Origin: Gemmatimonadaceae bacterium
GTDB lineage: Bacteria; Gemmatimonadota; Gemmatimonadetes; Gemmatimonadales; Gemmatimonadaceae
Length of the DNA: 64,000 nt
NCBI GenBank assembly: GCA_030835125.1
Contig: JAUQWM010000063.1
Span: 1-64,000 of the forward strand
Reading direction: 5' to 3'
The notes beneath the pieces were generated by a model, which made no database searches, was not told where the DNA came from, and was given only the letters and a program-made list of their open reading frames with translations. This document shows positions 49,617-58,814 of this stretch, piece by piece (position 1 is the first letter of the stretch; each line of letters starts with the position of its first letter). Both the position numbers and the translations under genes were made by a program.

Positions 49617-50384
49617 CTACTTCGCGAACGCCTTCGACCCGCCGGAGGCGTGACTGAACGCAGCCACCTCGAGGCGGCTGTGCAGGGCGAGCTTCTCCAG
49701 CACGTTATGCACGTGACTCTTCACCGTGTGCACCGCGATGTGAAGCCGGCTGGCAATCTCCTTGTTGCTGAGTCCCTCGCCGAGCAGGTCGATGACCTGT
49801 CGCTCCCGGGTCGTCAGGCGGACGGCATCGACGACCAGCGCCGGGTCCTTCCGGGCAACGTTCTGGACGATCTGGGAGAACAGCGAGTTCGTCAGCTGGG
49901 ACGGAAGGACTTGTGCCCCGCCGGCGACGGCCCGGATGGTCGCAAAGAACTCCTCGAACGACGCGTCCTTCATGACGAACCCGGAGGCGCCGGCCCGGAC
50001 ATAGTGGGCCACGTCCTCCTGACTGGGCAGGAGTCCCATCACGATCACCTTCGCCTGCGGCACTTCACCATGCACCGTCGCGGTCAGGCTCAGGCTATCG
50101 TGCCCCTCCAGTCCGAAATCGACGAGGACGATGTCGGGCTTGGCCTCCCTGACCTTCTCCAGGGCCTCGTTCGCGTCAGCCGACGCCGCCAGGACCTTGA
50201 AGCCCGGCTGCCGGCGGACCATCGCGACAATCCCCTCGCGCAGGAGCCGATTGTCGTCGATGAGGACGAGCGCAATCGGGTCGACCTCGCCACCGGAAGG
50301 GGCGGGGCGTCCGGAATTCGGTTTCACGGACTTCGACTTCGTGGCCCCCGTCGCGGTGCGTTTCGCGGGACGGCGTGGAGTCAT
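49617..50384 (-). CDS. NarL/LuxR-type response regulator
   Basis: 255 aa with a basic N-terminal extension of ~35 residues (PRRPAKRTATGATKSKS), a receiver domain (LVLIDDNRLLREG; phospho-Asp in IVLVDFGLEG; K in FVMKDASFEEF) and a C-terminal LuxR HTH (LTTRERQVIDLLGEGLSNKE, then IASRLHIAVHTVKSHV). It acts as a DNA-binding transcription regulator, probably phosphorylated by the kinase encoded next. Confidence 0.9.
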   Translation of the reverse strand: MTPRRPAKRTATGATKSKSVKPNSGRPAPSGGEVDPIALVLIDDNRLLREGIVAMVRRQPGFKVLAASADANEALEKVREAKPDIVLVDFGLEGHDSLSLTATVHGEVPQAKVIVMGLLPSQEDVAHYVRAGASGFVMKDASFEEFFATIRAVAGGAQVLPSQLTNSLFSQIVQNVARKDPALVVDAVRLTTRERQVIDLLGEGLSNKEIASRLHIAVHTVKSHVHNVLEKLALHSRLEVAAFSHASGGSKAFAK

Positions 50385-50600
50385 GATGCCTCGTCGATTG
50401 CGGGTCCCGAACGCGCAGAATGCTCCAAGGCGAGGCCCCGAAGCATCCCATTTTTTGTGCCTCTATACCTACGTGCCGCAGCAGCGCGCCGCAATCGGGT
50501 CCCCACCCGGAGGGAATCGTTTCGGCATGCGCTCCTTCAGCAGGGCGGAATATCCAGCGCATAACGGCGGACCTCACCGTAAGGCCAACCGGGGTCCTCG

Positions 50601-50810
50601 TCAGTCGGCCTTCAGGCGCCGGCCTCGCGGGTCCACGCCCTCACCGTCCACCCTTATTACGGCCCGCCCCTCGATCGCGTTCATCGGGCCGCTGTGCTTT
50701 TCGCGCTTCTTCGCACTGGCATCAGCGTCACTGCCGGACCGCTTCGCCCATTGTGCCCGCAACTTCCCCTTGAACTGCATCCAGTTCCCCTCAGTCGTCC
50801 GGTCGTTCAT
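50601..50810 (-). CDS. CsbD-like stress protein
   Basis: 69 aa from ATG 50810 with a strong GGAGG. The N-terminal part MNDRTTEGNWMQFKGKLRAQW matches the CsbD family start; the later part keeps the KREKHSGPMNAIEG pattern but then departs into a basic tail (GRRLKAD). CsbD proteins are small, helical and induced by general stress. The ORF track hides it in a longer frame. Confidence 0.7.
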   Translation of the reverse strand: MNDRTTEGNWMQFKGKLRAQWAKRSGSDADASAKKREKHSGPMNAIEGRAVIRVDGEGVDPRGRRLKAD

Positions 50811-51026
50811 GACCTGCTTCCTCCATGCCTCATGGTGTTGACGGATACGCGACCTGCATGGCGTTCGACAGGGCCATGGCCCCGTGCGGCCCGTACCCGC
50901 GAGAGAATTCCAGCGTTGCCACGTCCAGCACGCGGAGGCATTCGGCGAAGACGCCCCGCGAGGCCCCATCGCCGGGACGAGCGCCGTTGAGCCTGGCGAC
51001 GTCCGGCGTCCGGCAGGTATCCGACG

Positions 51027-51689
51027 CTATTTCGCCGCGGAGGAGAAGATGGCCACCTCGACACGGCGGTTCATCTGGCGGCCGGCCTCGGTTTCGTTGG
51101 ACGCCAGCGCCTCCAGTTCCCCCTTGCCTGACGAGTGCAGCCGGCCGGCATTGACGCCCTGGCCCGCCAGGTAGCCGGAAGCCGAGTTCGCGCGGCGCGA
51201 GGACAGGTCCTGGTTGTAGGCCGTGCTGCCCAGGGCATCGGTGTGGCCGACGATGAGCAGGTCGGTGTTCGCGTACTTCTTCAGGCTGATCGCGAGATTC
51301 CGGAGGTTCTGTCCCGCCTCGGGACGGATCGCGTCGGAGTCGAAATCGTACAGGAGGCCCGAGGCGAAGGTGACCTGGATCCCCTCCCCCACGCGCTCGA
51401 CCACCGCACCGGGGATCTCGAGCTGCAGTTCCTTCGCCTGTTGGTCCATCTGGTGACCGATGATGGCCCCGGCGGCGCCACCCACGACGGCACCGATGAT
51501 GGCGCCTCGCGCGGTCGACCCGGTGTTCTTCCCGACCACGCCGCCGACCGCTCCGCCCGCGGCCGCACCGATGACGGCGCCCTTCTCCTTGCGACTCATG
51601 GACGCGCACGCGGACGAGGCGAAGGTGGCGACGAGCAACGCGTGGAGCAGCACGCGATGCGACGCCCTGGAGGTCCTGATGGTACGCAT
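51027..51689 (-). CDS. OmpA-family lipoprotein with glycine zipper
   Basis: 220 aa from ATG 51689. Lipobox region FASSACAS, glycine-zipper segment (GAVIGAAAGGAVGGVVG, IIGAVVGGAAGAIIG), then an OmpA domain (LLIVGHTDALGSTAYNQDLS; RRANSASGYLAGQGV; NRRVEVAIF). This is the YiaD-like architecture: an outer membrane lipoprotein that binds peptidoglycan. The ORF-track frame is far too long. Confidence 0.9.
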   Translation of the reverse strand: MRTIRTSRASHRVLLHALLVATFASSACASMSRKEKGAVIGAAAGGAVGGVVGKNTGSTARGAIIGAVVGGAAGAIIGHQMDQQAKELQLEIPGAVVERVGEGIQVTFASGLLYDFDSDAIRPEAGQNLRNLAISLKKYANTDLLIVGHTDALGSTAYNQDLSSRRANSASGYLAGQGVNAGRLHSSGKGELEALASNETEAGRQMNRRVEVAIFSSAAK

Positions 51690-52061
51690 TGGGAGCACTC
51701 GGGAGTGGGAGAGTCGGGATGACGCATGGCATGAGGTGACCGCGCGCCGGTCCAGCCAGAAGACGTTAGGTGTCCTGAAGTCCCGCCACCATCGCTCGTG
51801 ATGCGGACGGGAACCTCCATCGGATGGTGGAGGCATGACCCGCCGGCAGGCCGGTGTCGTTGCGCCGGACGCGGAACGGCCTCGACCGAAGATCGCTCCC
51901 ACGAGCGATGGTTCCCCGACCGCCGTGCCGCCAGACTCCATCACACGAATTGCCGGGATACCGTGCCTTCGAGCCGGACCTCGAGGCCATTCGTTGCTGT
52001 CTTGCGGAACGACGGGCCGCGCGGCGACCGCCGGCGGCTTGTCCTCACTCGTGGAGTCATC
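51690..52061. other. Intergenic region, 372 bases, divergent promoters
   Basis: It lies between the OmpA lipoprotein and the GlsB-like gene, divergent. The ORFs here overlap in several frames and have no recognisable domains. I see no clear promoter boxes. Confidence 0.45.
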
Positions 52062-52322
52062 GTGGACCTCATCACCTGGCTTATCGTCGGACTCGTCGCC
52101 GGATTGCTGGCCAGTGCCGTCGTCGGTGGCATCGGCCACGGCCTCCTTGGGGACATCGCCGTCGGCGTGATCGGGGCGGTGCTCGGCGGCTGGATCTTCA
52201 GCACGCTTCAGATTGCGCTGCCCGTGGGCGGATTGCCGGGCACAATCCTGGTGGCGTTCATCGGCGCCGTGGTGCTCCTCGCGATCATCCGGATGGCGCG
52301 CCGGCGCCGGCCCCTGACGTAG
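52062..52322 (+). CDS. GlsB/YeaQ/YmgE-family membrane protein
   Basis: 86 aa from GTG 52062. Three hydrophobic segments with the family's glycine pattern (LIVGLVAGLLASAVVGG, GDIAVGVIGAVLGGWIF, VAFIGAVVLLAIIRMARRR). Often called transglycosylase-associated proteins, they are stress-induced inner membrane proteins. It neighbours a CsbD protein, a frequent pairing. Confidence 0.8.
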   Translation: MDLITWLIVGLVAGLLASAVVGGIGHGLLGDIAVGVIGAVLGGWIFSTLQIALPVGGLPGTILVAFIGAVVLLAIIRMARRRRPLT

Positions 52323-52358
52323 GTCCCGCGTGCCTCCCACCCTTTCGAAGGCTCCACC

Positions 52359-52604
52359 ATGCCCGGCCGCAACCTCCATGGCAGTTGGCTACGAATGAAG
52401 TCGGCGGTCCTCGCGCGCTGGCCGCGCGTCACCGCAGCGGATCTCGGCACCCTCCAGGGCAATCGCGAAGAGCTGATGCGGGTGCTCAAGGCACGCTACC
52501 ACACGTCGTATGGCGAGATCGAGCGCGAGGTGGGCGAGTTCGAGGTGCGAGAGCACCGGGCGCGGAACCTGGCACGGCCCGCGCTCGGCATCGGACCGGG
52601 CTGA
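52359..52604 (+). CDS. CsbD-family protein
   Basis: 81 aa. It aligns by eye along its whole length with CsbD: LHGSWLRMKSAVLARW, DLGTLQGNREELMRVL, ARYHTSYGEIEREVGEFE. A stress-response helical protein, adjacent to the GlsB-like gene in the same direction. Confidence 0.78.
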   Translation: MPGRNLHGSWLRMKSAVLARWPRVTAADLGTLQGNREELMRVLKARYHTSYGEIEREVGEFEVREHRARNLARPALGIGPG

Positions 52605-52715
52605 CGACGCGGACAGCGACAGGTGGGTGCGGTTGGGAGCCGGGCCGGACCCCGGTTTCCAGCCGGACCGCCCGTCCCGTTTGGAAGCAGTTGGTGAGCG
52701 GAGCGAACACCGGCA

Positions 52716-52747
52716 GGGGGCGCCATGTCAGAGGACATGGCGCCCCC
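52716..52747 (+). terminator. Perfect 14-bp hairpin terminator
   Basis: GGGGGCGCCATGTC-AGAG-GACATGGCGCCCCC. It stands about 110 bases after the CsbD gene and before the M14 gene. There is no T-run. Confidence 0.7.
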
Positions 52748-52892
52748 GCCACGTATGGAGCAGCAGGGCGCAGGGAGCCGTTCGCGATGGCGCCGGCCAT
52801 GGTCCGTCGCGTAACGAACCGACCGCAGATTGCTTATTATGGAGCCGCTCCCGGCCTCCTGCGTCCCGCGTCCAGTTCACGTGCCCGCCCCC

Positions 52893-55800
52893 ATGCGCCT
52901 CGCCCTTTCCCTCGTTTCAGCAGCGTTCCTCGCGACCGGAGCCACGGCTCCGCTGGCAGCCCAGCAGGCAGTCACGGAGACCCGGGACCCACGCCAGACC
53001 CAGGACCCTGACTTCGCCAAGGCGTACGCGCAGTGGACCACTGAGCCGCGTTACGGAAGTCCGCTCGTCGACCACCTCCCCAGGGTCGCCGGGATCCCGT
53101 CGCCCAAGGACGTCCTCGGCCATCACATCGGCCAGCCGAAGACGCTCACCTACTACGCTGACGCGCTGAAGTACTATCGCGCCCTGGCCAAGGCGGCACC
53201 CGGGCGCGTGCACATCGAGTCGATCGGGAAGTCCGACGAGGATCGTGAGCTGGTGGTCGTCTGGATCTCGTCCGAAGCGAACCTCCGCAACCTGTCGCGC
53301 AACCGGGCCAACCTCGCCCGCATCGCCGACCCCCGCGGAATGAGCGAGTCCCAGGTCAACCAGTTGATCAACAACACCAAGCCGCACTACCACCTCATGG
53401 GCGGCCTGCACAGCGGCGAGGTTGGGCCCTCCGAGATGCTCATGGAGCTGGCGTACCGGCTCGTGGCCGAGACGTCACCGCTCATCAACCAGATCCGCGA
53501 GAACGTGTACGTCTCGATCACGCCGCAGGCCGACCCTGACGGCCGCGATCGCAACGTGGACTGGTTCTACCGCGGCCTCGACATGGCGGCGCAAGCGGGC
53601 GGCACGACCCCCACCGGGCGCGGCGGGGGCGCCGGGGTGCCGTACTGGGGGAAGTACGTGTATCACGACAACAACCGCGACATCAACCTCTCGCAGGTCT
53701 CGATGCGCGCGATCACCGACTGGTACTTCACGGCGCACCCGCCGATCATGCACGACCTGCACGAGGCGGCACAGCTGATGTACACGTACAGCGGCGGCCC
53801 GCCGCAGAACCCGAACCTCGATCCCCTCCTGTTCGCCGAACTCCCGTTCTTCTCGAACTGGGAGATGTCGCAGATGACGAAGTGGGGAATGCCGGGCGTC
53901 TACACGCATGCGTTCATGGACGGCTGGTCGCCGGGATACCTGGGCTCCGTCGCGTACAACCACAACGGCATGATGCGGATGTACGAGACGCAGTCGGGCG
54001 TGGACGCGTCGGACAGCACCGCGGCGGGTGGGCGCGGGGGCCGGGGTGGTGGCGCCGACAGCACCGTGGCCGGTGGGCGTGGGGGCCGGGGCGCTGGCGC
54101 CGACACGACCGCGGCCGGTGGCCGCGCCGGTGGTGGAGCGGCGGGCGCGGGCCGTGGGGGACGCGGCGGGCGTGGGGGTGGAGCGGCTCCTCCTGACACC
54201 GTCGGCGGCCGGGGCGGCGCGGCCGGGGGCGGCATCGCCGGCACGGTCCCGTCCGGACGCGGCGCCGGCGGCGTGCCCACCGGGCGCGGGGGCGGCCAGC
54301 CACGCGAGTGGTACCGCGGCATCCCCATCCCGCCTAACGCGGTCCAGACGTTCTCGCGCCGCAACAACGCCAACTACATGCAGACCGGCGTGCTGTCGGC
54401 CCTGCAGCTCACGTCGATGTTCCCGAACCTGGTCCTCCAGAACTTCTACGTGAAGACGAAGAACAGCATGGAGGACGGCCGGACGAAGGCGCCGCACGGG
54501 TACGTCTTCCCGATGCAGCGCGACATGACGAAGGTCGCCACGCTCATCAACGTGCTGCGCGCGCAGGGCATCGAGGTCGGCACGCTCGGCGCGCCCCTGA
54601 CGATCGACAGCGTGACCTACGCCGCCGGATCCTACGTCCTGAAGCTCGACCAGCCCTATGGCCGGCTCGCCAAGAACCTGCTGGAGCGGCAGGACTACCC
54701 CGACCCGGCCCTCCGCACCTACGACGACTCCGGCTGGTCGATGGGTTTCGCCTTCAACGTCGAGGTGAAGGAGATCCGCGACAAGGCGATCCTCGACGCG
54801 CGCACCACCCCCGTCACCACCGCCACGGTCCGTGGGACGGTGGCCGGGACGGGGACCGCCGGACTCGCCGTCGCCCACCTTGGATCGAACAACATGATCG
54901 CGTTCCGCTACAAGCTGCGGAACGTGCCGATGCGCGTAGCAGAGAAGGCGTTCACCGCCGACGGCATCACCTTCCCCGCCGGTTCGTTCGTGATCACGGG
55001 TTCCGCGGCCGACCTGCAGGCGGCAAGGGCCGCGGTCGAGTCGTTCGGCCTGACGGCGGCCGCGCTCTCCTCGGCGCCCACCGTCGTCACGCACGATGCC
55101 GACGTGCCCCGCGTCGCGATCTATTCGCAATGGTCGGGAACGCAGGAACTGGGCTGGTACCGGCACGCCTTCGACCAGTTCGGGATCCCGTTCGAGTTGA
55201 TCTACAAGGAGCGGGTCGCGAAGGGGAACCTGAAGGCGGACTACGACGTCATCGTGATGGCCGCCCAGAACGTCACCCGCACCGCGGTGATGGCCGCCCC
55301 GGCCGCCCGGCCGCAACCGTACAAGAAGAACGACAAGTTCAAGTTCCTGGGCATGTACGGCGAGACCGATGACATGACCGGCGGCTTCGGCCAGGCCGGC
55401 GTCGACGCGTTCGAGGCGTTCCTCGAGGCAGGCGGCACGCTGATCACCACGCTGCAGTCGACGCGGTTCCCGATCGAGTTCGGGTTCGCGCGCTCGGTGG
55501 ACACGGAGTCCCTGACCGGTGTCAATGCGCAGAAGCCGCTCGTCAACGCCGAGATCAGGAAGCCGGACCATCCCGCGTTCTACGGCTACGACAAGACGAT
55601 CTTCCCGATGAAGTTCGGGCAGGGACAGCAGGTCTTCCGGGTCGGTGTGGCCGACCAGGACAACGTGCTGGCGCAGTTCGTCGGCGGCGAGTCCAACGTG
55701 CTCTCGGGGCTGATGGTCGGGTCGGAGAACATCCGCGGGCGCGCGTTCGCGATGGATATCCCGAACGCCTACAACGGCAAGGGTCGCGTGCTGATGTTCG

Positions 55801-55913
55801 CCAACAACCCGATCTACCGGTGGCAGAACCACGGCGAGTTCAACATGGTGTTCAACTCGATCGTGAACTGGAATGACATCCCCAGGCCTCAATCGACCGC
55901 GATTGTTCCGTGA
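52893..55913 (+). CDS. Secreted M14 zinc carboxypeptidase with RGG-like insert
   Basis: 1006 aa from ATG 52893, giving signal peptide MRLALSLVSAAFLATGATA. M14 domain with zinc ligands in GGLHSGEVGPSEM and a later HDLHEAAQ segment, and QADPDGRDRNVDW. Between them and the second half lies a ~100-residue Gly/Arg-rich loop (~374-470) built from 15-aa repeats. The C-terminal ~400 residues include a glutamine-amidotransferase-like fold (VAIYSQWSGTQELGWYRHAF; GGTLITTLQ), as in large secreted M14 proteins of this phylum. A TATTAT box at 52835 may be its -10. Confidence 0.85.
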   Translation: MRLALSLVSAAFLATGATAPLAAQQAVTETRDPRQTQDPDFAKAYAQWTTEPRYGSPLVDHLPRVAGIPSPKDVLGHHIGQPKTLTYYADALKYYRALAKAAPGRVHIESIGKSDEDRELVVVWISSEANLRNLSRNRANLARIADPRGMSESQVNQLINNTKPHYHLMGGLHSGEVGPSEMLMELAYRLVAETSPLINQIRENVYVSITPQADPDGRDRNVDWFYRGLDMAAQAGGTTPTGRGGGAGVPYWGKYVYHDNNRDINLSQVSMRAITDWYFTAHPPIMHDLHEAAQLMYTYSGGPPQNPNLDPLLFAELPFFSNWEMSQMTKWGMPGVYTHAFMDGWSPGYLGSVAYNHNGMMRMYETQSGVDASDSTAAGGRGGRGGGADSTVAGGRGGRGAGADTTAAGGRAGGGAAGAGRGGRGGRGGGAAPPDTVGGRGGAAGGGIAGTVPSGRGAGGVPTGRGGGQPREWYRGIPIPPNAVQTFSRRNNANYMQTGVLSALQLTSMFPNLVLQNFYVKTKNSMEDGRTKAPHGYVFPMQRDMTKVATLINVLRAQGIEVGTLGAPLTIDSVTYAAGSYVLKLDQPYGRLAKNLLERQDYPDPALRTYDDSGWSMGFAFNVEVKEIRDKAILDARTTPVTTATVRGTVAGTGTAGLAVAHLGSNNMIAFRYKLRNVPMRVAEKAFTADGITFPAGSFVITGSAADLQAARAAVESFGLTAAALSSAPTVVTHDADVPRVAIYSQWSGTQELGWYRHAFDQFGIPFELIYKERVAKGNLKADYDVIVMAAQNVTRTAVMAAPAARPQPYKKNDKFKFLGMYGETDDMTGGFGQAGVDAFEAFLEAGGTLITTLQSTRFPIEFGFARSVDTESLTGVNAQKPLVNAEIRKPDHPAFYGYDKTIFPMKFGQGQQVFRVGVADQDNVLAQFVGGESNVLSGLMVGSENIRGRAFAMDIPNAYNGKGRVLMFANNPIYRWQNHGEFNMVFNSIVNWNDIPRPQSTAIVP
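54012..54146 (+). repeat. Three 45-bp in-frame tandem repeats in the M14 gene
   Basis: Units start exactly at 54012, 54057 and 54102 and encode DSTAAGGRGGRGGGA, DSTVAGGRGGRGAGA and DTTAAGGRAGGGAAG. Further degenerate Gly/Arg sequence follows to about 54300. Confidence 0.88.
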
Positions 55914-55991
55914 GATGGTTGATGGGGGATGGGAGCCAGGGATGGACCGGTCGGGCCCGCGCGGTGCATCCGTTGCGATCAGGTCCGGCGT

Positions 55992-56810
55992 GTGATCTCC
56001 CGCCTCCCCTCTCCCGTCTCCCCTCAGCCCTTCCGGTACGCCGAGCGCACGCCGTCGGCGGAGGCAGGACGACTCATCCTGTCGTACTGGTCGTTCCAGG
56101 CAGACACCGCGCCGCCGCCTGACGAGCCATACACGGTGTTCCCGGACGGGTGCGCGTCGCTGGCGTGCGTCCGCACCGGCGGCGGCAGCTTTGTCGCCCT
56201 CGTCGGCCCGCGGGTGTCGCCGCTGCGGCCGCCCGTGTCGGCCGGCGTGAGGATCTGGGGTCTCCGGCTCTGGCCAGACGCCATCGCCCCAGTGCTCGGG
56301 CTCTCGCCTCGCGGCGTCCGCGACCACTTCGGGTTTGTCCCGCCCCGAGCACGACCGGTATGCATCGATCTCGCCCGGTCACTGCCACCCTCCGACGATC
56401 CCGAGGTCGTCTTCCCGGCACTCGCGCAGTTCGCGCTCAGGCTCATCAGCAACGCCGCGGACCCCGATCCGCGCGTCCGCGCCGCGATCAGGGCGATCGT
56501 CTCCCGGCGGGGGGAGGGCGCGCTGCAGGACGTCGCGCGCGAGGCAGCCGTCGGGCTTCGGCACCTCCAGCGTCTTTTTCCCGAGGCCACCGGCCTCACG
56601 CTGCGCGAGTACGCACGGGTCAGGCGGCTCCGCGAGGCCCTGCACATGCGCCTGACGCGGGAGTCGGCTGGGTGGTCGCATATCGCCGCGGGGGCGGGAT
56701 ACGTCGACCACGCGCACCTGTCGCGCGAGTTCGTGGCGTTGACCGGGCTCGCCCCCACCGCCGCCGCCGGCCAGCTCGAGTCGACCACCCATCATGACGT
56801 ACGCCCGTAG
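55992..56810 (+). CDS. AraC-family transcription regulator
   Basis: 272 aa from GTG 55992; the earlier ORF-track start is possible but adds unlikely sequence. N-terminal ligand-like domain (LILSYWSFQADTAPPPDEPY; FPDGCASLAC) of the DUF6597 type, and a C-terminal double helix-turn-helix with DVAREAAVGLRHLQRLFPEA and GYVDHAHLSREFVALTGLAP. Target genes unknown; it is the only dedicated regulator in this part of the window. Confidence 0.82.
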   Translation: MISRLPSPVSPQPFRYAERTPSAEAGRLILSYWSFQADTAPPPDEPYTVFPDGCASLACVRTGGGSFVALVGPRVSPLRPPVSAGVRIWGLRLWPDAIAPVLGLSPRGVRDHFGFVPPRARPVCIDLARSLPPSDDPEVVFPALAQFALRLISNAADPDPRVRAAIRAIVSRRGEGALQDVAREAAVGLRHLQRLFPEATGLTLREYARVRRLREALHMRLTRESAGWSHIAAGAGYVDHAHLSREFVALTGLAPTAAAGQLESTTHHDVRP

Positions 56811-56884
56811 GAAAGTCGCGAAGATACAAGCGACCGCCCGCGGCAACCGCACAGGTTTCGGGACTGACCTCAGGAGGTCCTTCA

Positions 56885-57430
56885 ATGCGGTTGCGAATTT
56901 CCCTGTGCGTGCTGGGCGCCTGGTCGACCGTCGCGGCGGGACAGGGCAGGTCCGGCATGCCTGATGGGGCACGGGAACGCGCGGGGATGGCTCCGCTGGC
57001 CCGGTTGGCCGGCCAATGGGAGGGGGACGCGACGGCCGTCATCCCGACCGGGGAAAGGATGGAAGTGCGGCAGACGGAAGACGTCGTCTTCGGCGCCGGG
57101 TCGACGGTACTCATGGTGCGCGGGACGGGCCGATCGAAGGACCCGAAGATGGCCGGGCAGATCCTGTTCGAGGCGGCGGCGACCATCTGGTTCGACGCCG
57201 GGACCGGGAAGTACAAGATGCGCGCGCATCGCGCCGAGGGGGTGGCCGTCGAGCCGGAGGTCGAGCTCCGGGGCGATACGCTCATCTGGGGCTTCGATGT
57301 CGAGGGGGGCCGGATCCGTTACACGACCACCTTCAGTGACACGGACTGGCATGAGGTCGGCCACTTCATTCGCCAGGGCGCGCCGCCATTCCTCATGATG
57401 GAAATGCGACTCAGGAAGGTGTCGAAGTAA
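56885..57430 (+). CDS. Exported DUF1579-like protein
   Basis: 181 aa with signal peptide MRLRISLCVLGAWSTVAAG and Shine-Dalgarno AGGAGG eight bases from ATG. The mature part has the pattern of lipocalin-like DUF1579 proteins: LARLAGQWEGDATAVIPTGE, then FEAAATIWFDAGTGKYKM and a final EMRLRKV strand. Ligand unknown. Confidence 0.7.
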   Translation: MRLRISLCVLGAWSTVAAGQGRSGMPDGARERAGMAPLARLAGQWEGDATAVIPTGERMEVRQTEDVVFGAGSTVLMVRGTGRSKDPKMAGQILFEAAATIWFDAGTGKYKMRAHRAEGVAVEPEVELRGDTLIWGFDVEGGRIRYTTTFSDTDWHEVGHFIRQGAPPFLMMEMRLRKVSK

Positions 57431-57566
57431 CAACGCAGGGGTTGGTCTGGCGGCGGGAGCGTCCCACACCTGCCGTGCGTTCCCCTGAGTCGGGGGTTCC
57501 GAACCGCGCGGGTCGTGCCAGATTAGGCGCGACCCGCGTTGCCGTACTGGTTCGAAGGGAGTGTGC

Positions 57567-58760
57567 ATGAACAGGCGTGAGTCCATCCGAGTCCTGATTG
57601 GCGCCGGCGCCGCGATCGTCGGCGCGCCAGCCGTTCTTCGCGGCCGCTACCGGTTGTTCGGCCAGCAGGGCCCCGCCTATTCGGCGCGGGCGGTGCGGCT
57701 CGTCCAGGACAGCATGGTCATCGACATGCTGAACCAGTTCCGGTTTCCCGACTTCGCCGACCGGCCACCGCGCAGCCAGGTGTGGATGGCGAGCCCCGGC
57801 AGCTTCACCGAGGCCGACTGGGAGGTCTATCGCACGTCCGGGATCGACGTGCTGGCGCTCGGCAGCGGTCCCGGGGATTACGAGGGAGCCGTCCGGTTCT
57901 TCGCGGACTGGAACGGCTTCCTGGCGCAGTACGACCAGTGGTTCATGCGCGTCGACGACGTGCGCGACCTCGACCGGCTTGCCGGTTCTGGCCGGGTGGG
58001 CGTCCTGCTCACGTTCCAGAATTCGGACCATTTCCGGACCCCGCAGGACGTGGCGACCTTCTTCGCCCTTGGCCAGCGGCTGTCCCAGCTGACGTACAAC
58101 TACCAGAACCGGATCGGGTCCGGATTCCTGGAGACGAAGGACGGCGGGCTGAGCATCTTCGGCGCCGACATCGTGAGCCGGATGAACGCGGTCGGGATGG
58201 CCGTGGACGTCTCGCATTGCGGCGACCGCACCACGCTGGACGGCATCGCGGCCTCGCGGAAGCCGGTGGTCTTCTCGCACGCCAGTTGTCGGGCCCTCGC
58301 GCCGGACCACCCCCGCTGCAAGACCGATGAAATGATCCAGGCCATGGCGCGGAGCGGCGGGGTGATGGGGATTCCGTTCCTGCGGATGATGATCCGGCCC
58401 GATGAGCCGGTGACCGTCGATCACGTCATCGACCATTTCGACCATGTGATGAAGCTGGTCGGGGTCGAGCACCTTGGCGTCGGCAGCGACATGGACATCG
58501 TCGGCAACCCGAACCCGGTGAACGGTGAGCCCATGCGCGAGACGCCCAACTGGGACCGGTACCGGCTGCACAAGGATGCGCAGGGCCAGTGGATGCTCAC
58601 CATCCGCGGCCTCGACCATCCGCGCCGGATGTTCGACCTGACCGAGGGGTTCATCCGCCGCGGGTACACCGATGACCAGGTCCGCTCGATCCTGGGCGGC
58701 AACTGGAAGCGGGTCATGGCGGCGATTCAGGACTCCACGGGGGCGCGGTCGGGCGATTAG
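57567..58760 (+). CDS. M19 membrane dipeptidase, Tat-exported
   Basis: 397 aa from ATG 57567 (AAGGGAG before). The twin-arginine signal NRRESIRVLIGAGAAIVGAP precedes the mature enzyme. Renal-dipeptidase family features: VLLTFQNSDHF, MAVDVSHCGDRT, FSHASCRAL, HLGVGSDMDI and the end DQVRSILGGNWKRV. It hydrolyses dipeptides with a zinc pair in the periplasm. The first metal site is unusual: the typical DGHND region reads DMLNQF, so activity might differ. Confidence 0.85.
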   Translation: MNRRESIRVLIGAGAAIVGAPAVLRGRYRLFGQQGPAYSARAVRLVQDSMVIDMLNQFRFPDFADRPPRSQVWMASPGSFTEADWEVYRTSGIDVLALGSGPGDYEGAVRFFADWNGFLAQYDQWFMRVDDVRDLDRLAGSGRVGVLLTFQNSDHFRTPQDVATFFALGQRLSQLTYNYQNRIGSGFLETKDGGLSIFGADIVSRMNAVGMAVDVSHCGDRTTLDGIAASRKPVVFSHASCRALAPDHPRCKTDEMIQAMARSGGVMGIPFLRMMIRPDEPVTVDHVIDHFDHVMKLVGVEHLGVGSDMDIVGNPNPVNGEPMRETPNWDRYRLHKDAQGQWMLTIRGLDHPRRMFDLTEGFIRRGYTDDQVRSILGGNWKRVMAAIQDSTGARSGD

Positions 58761-58814
58761 GTTCCCTGCCCCGGGCACCTAACGCCCGGCACCGCCGGCA
58801 ACCGTCGAGGAACC

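Noticed and set aside
53475-56327. 950-aa minus-strand ORF opposite the M14 peptidase
   Set aside because: An antisense frame in GC-rich coding DNA; Arg/His/Val-rich with no domains, while the plus frame has full peptidase motifs.
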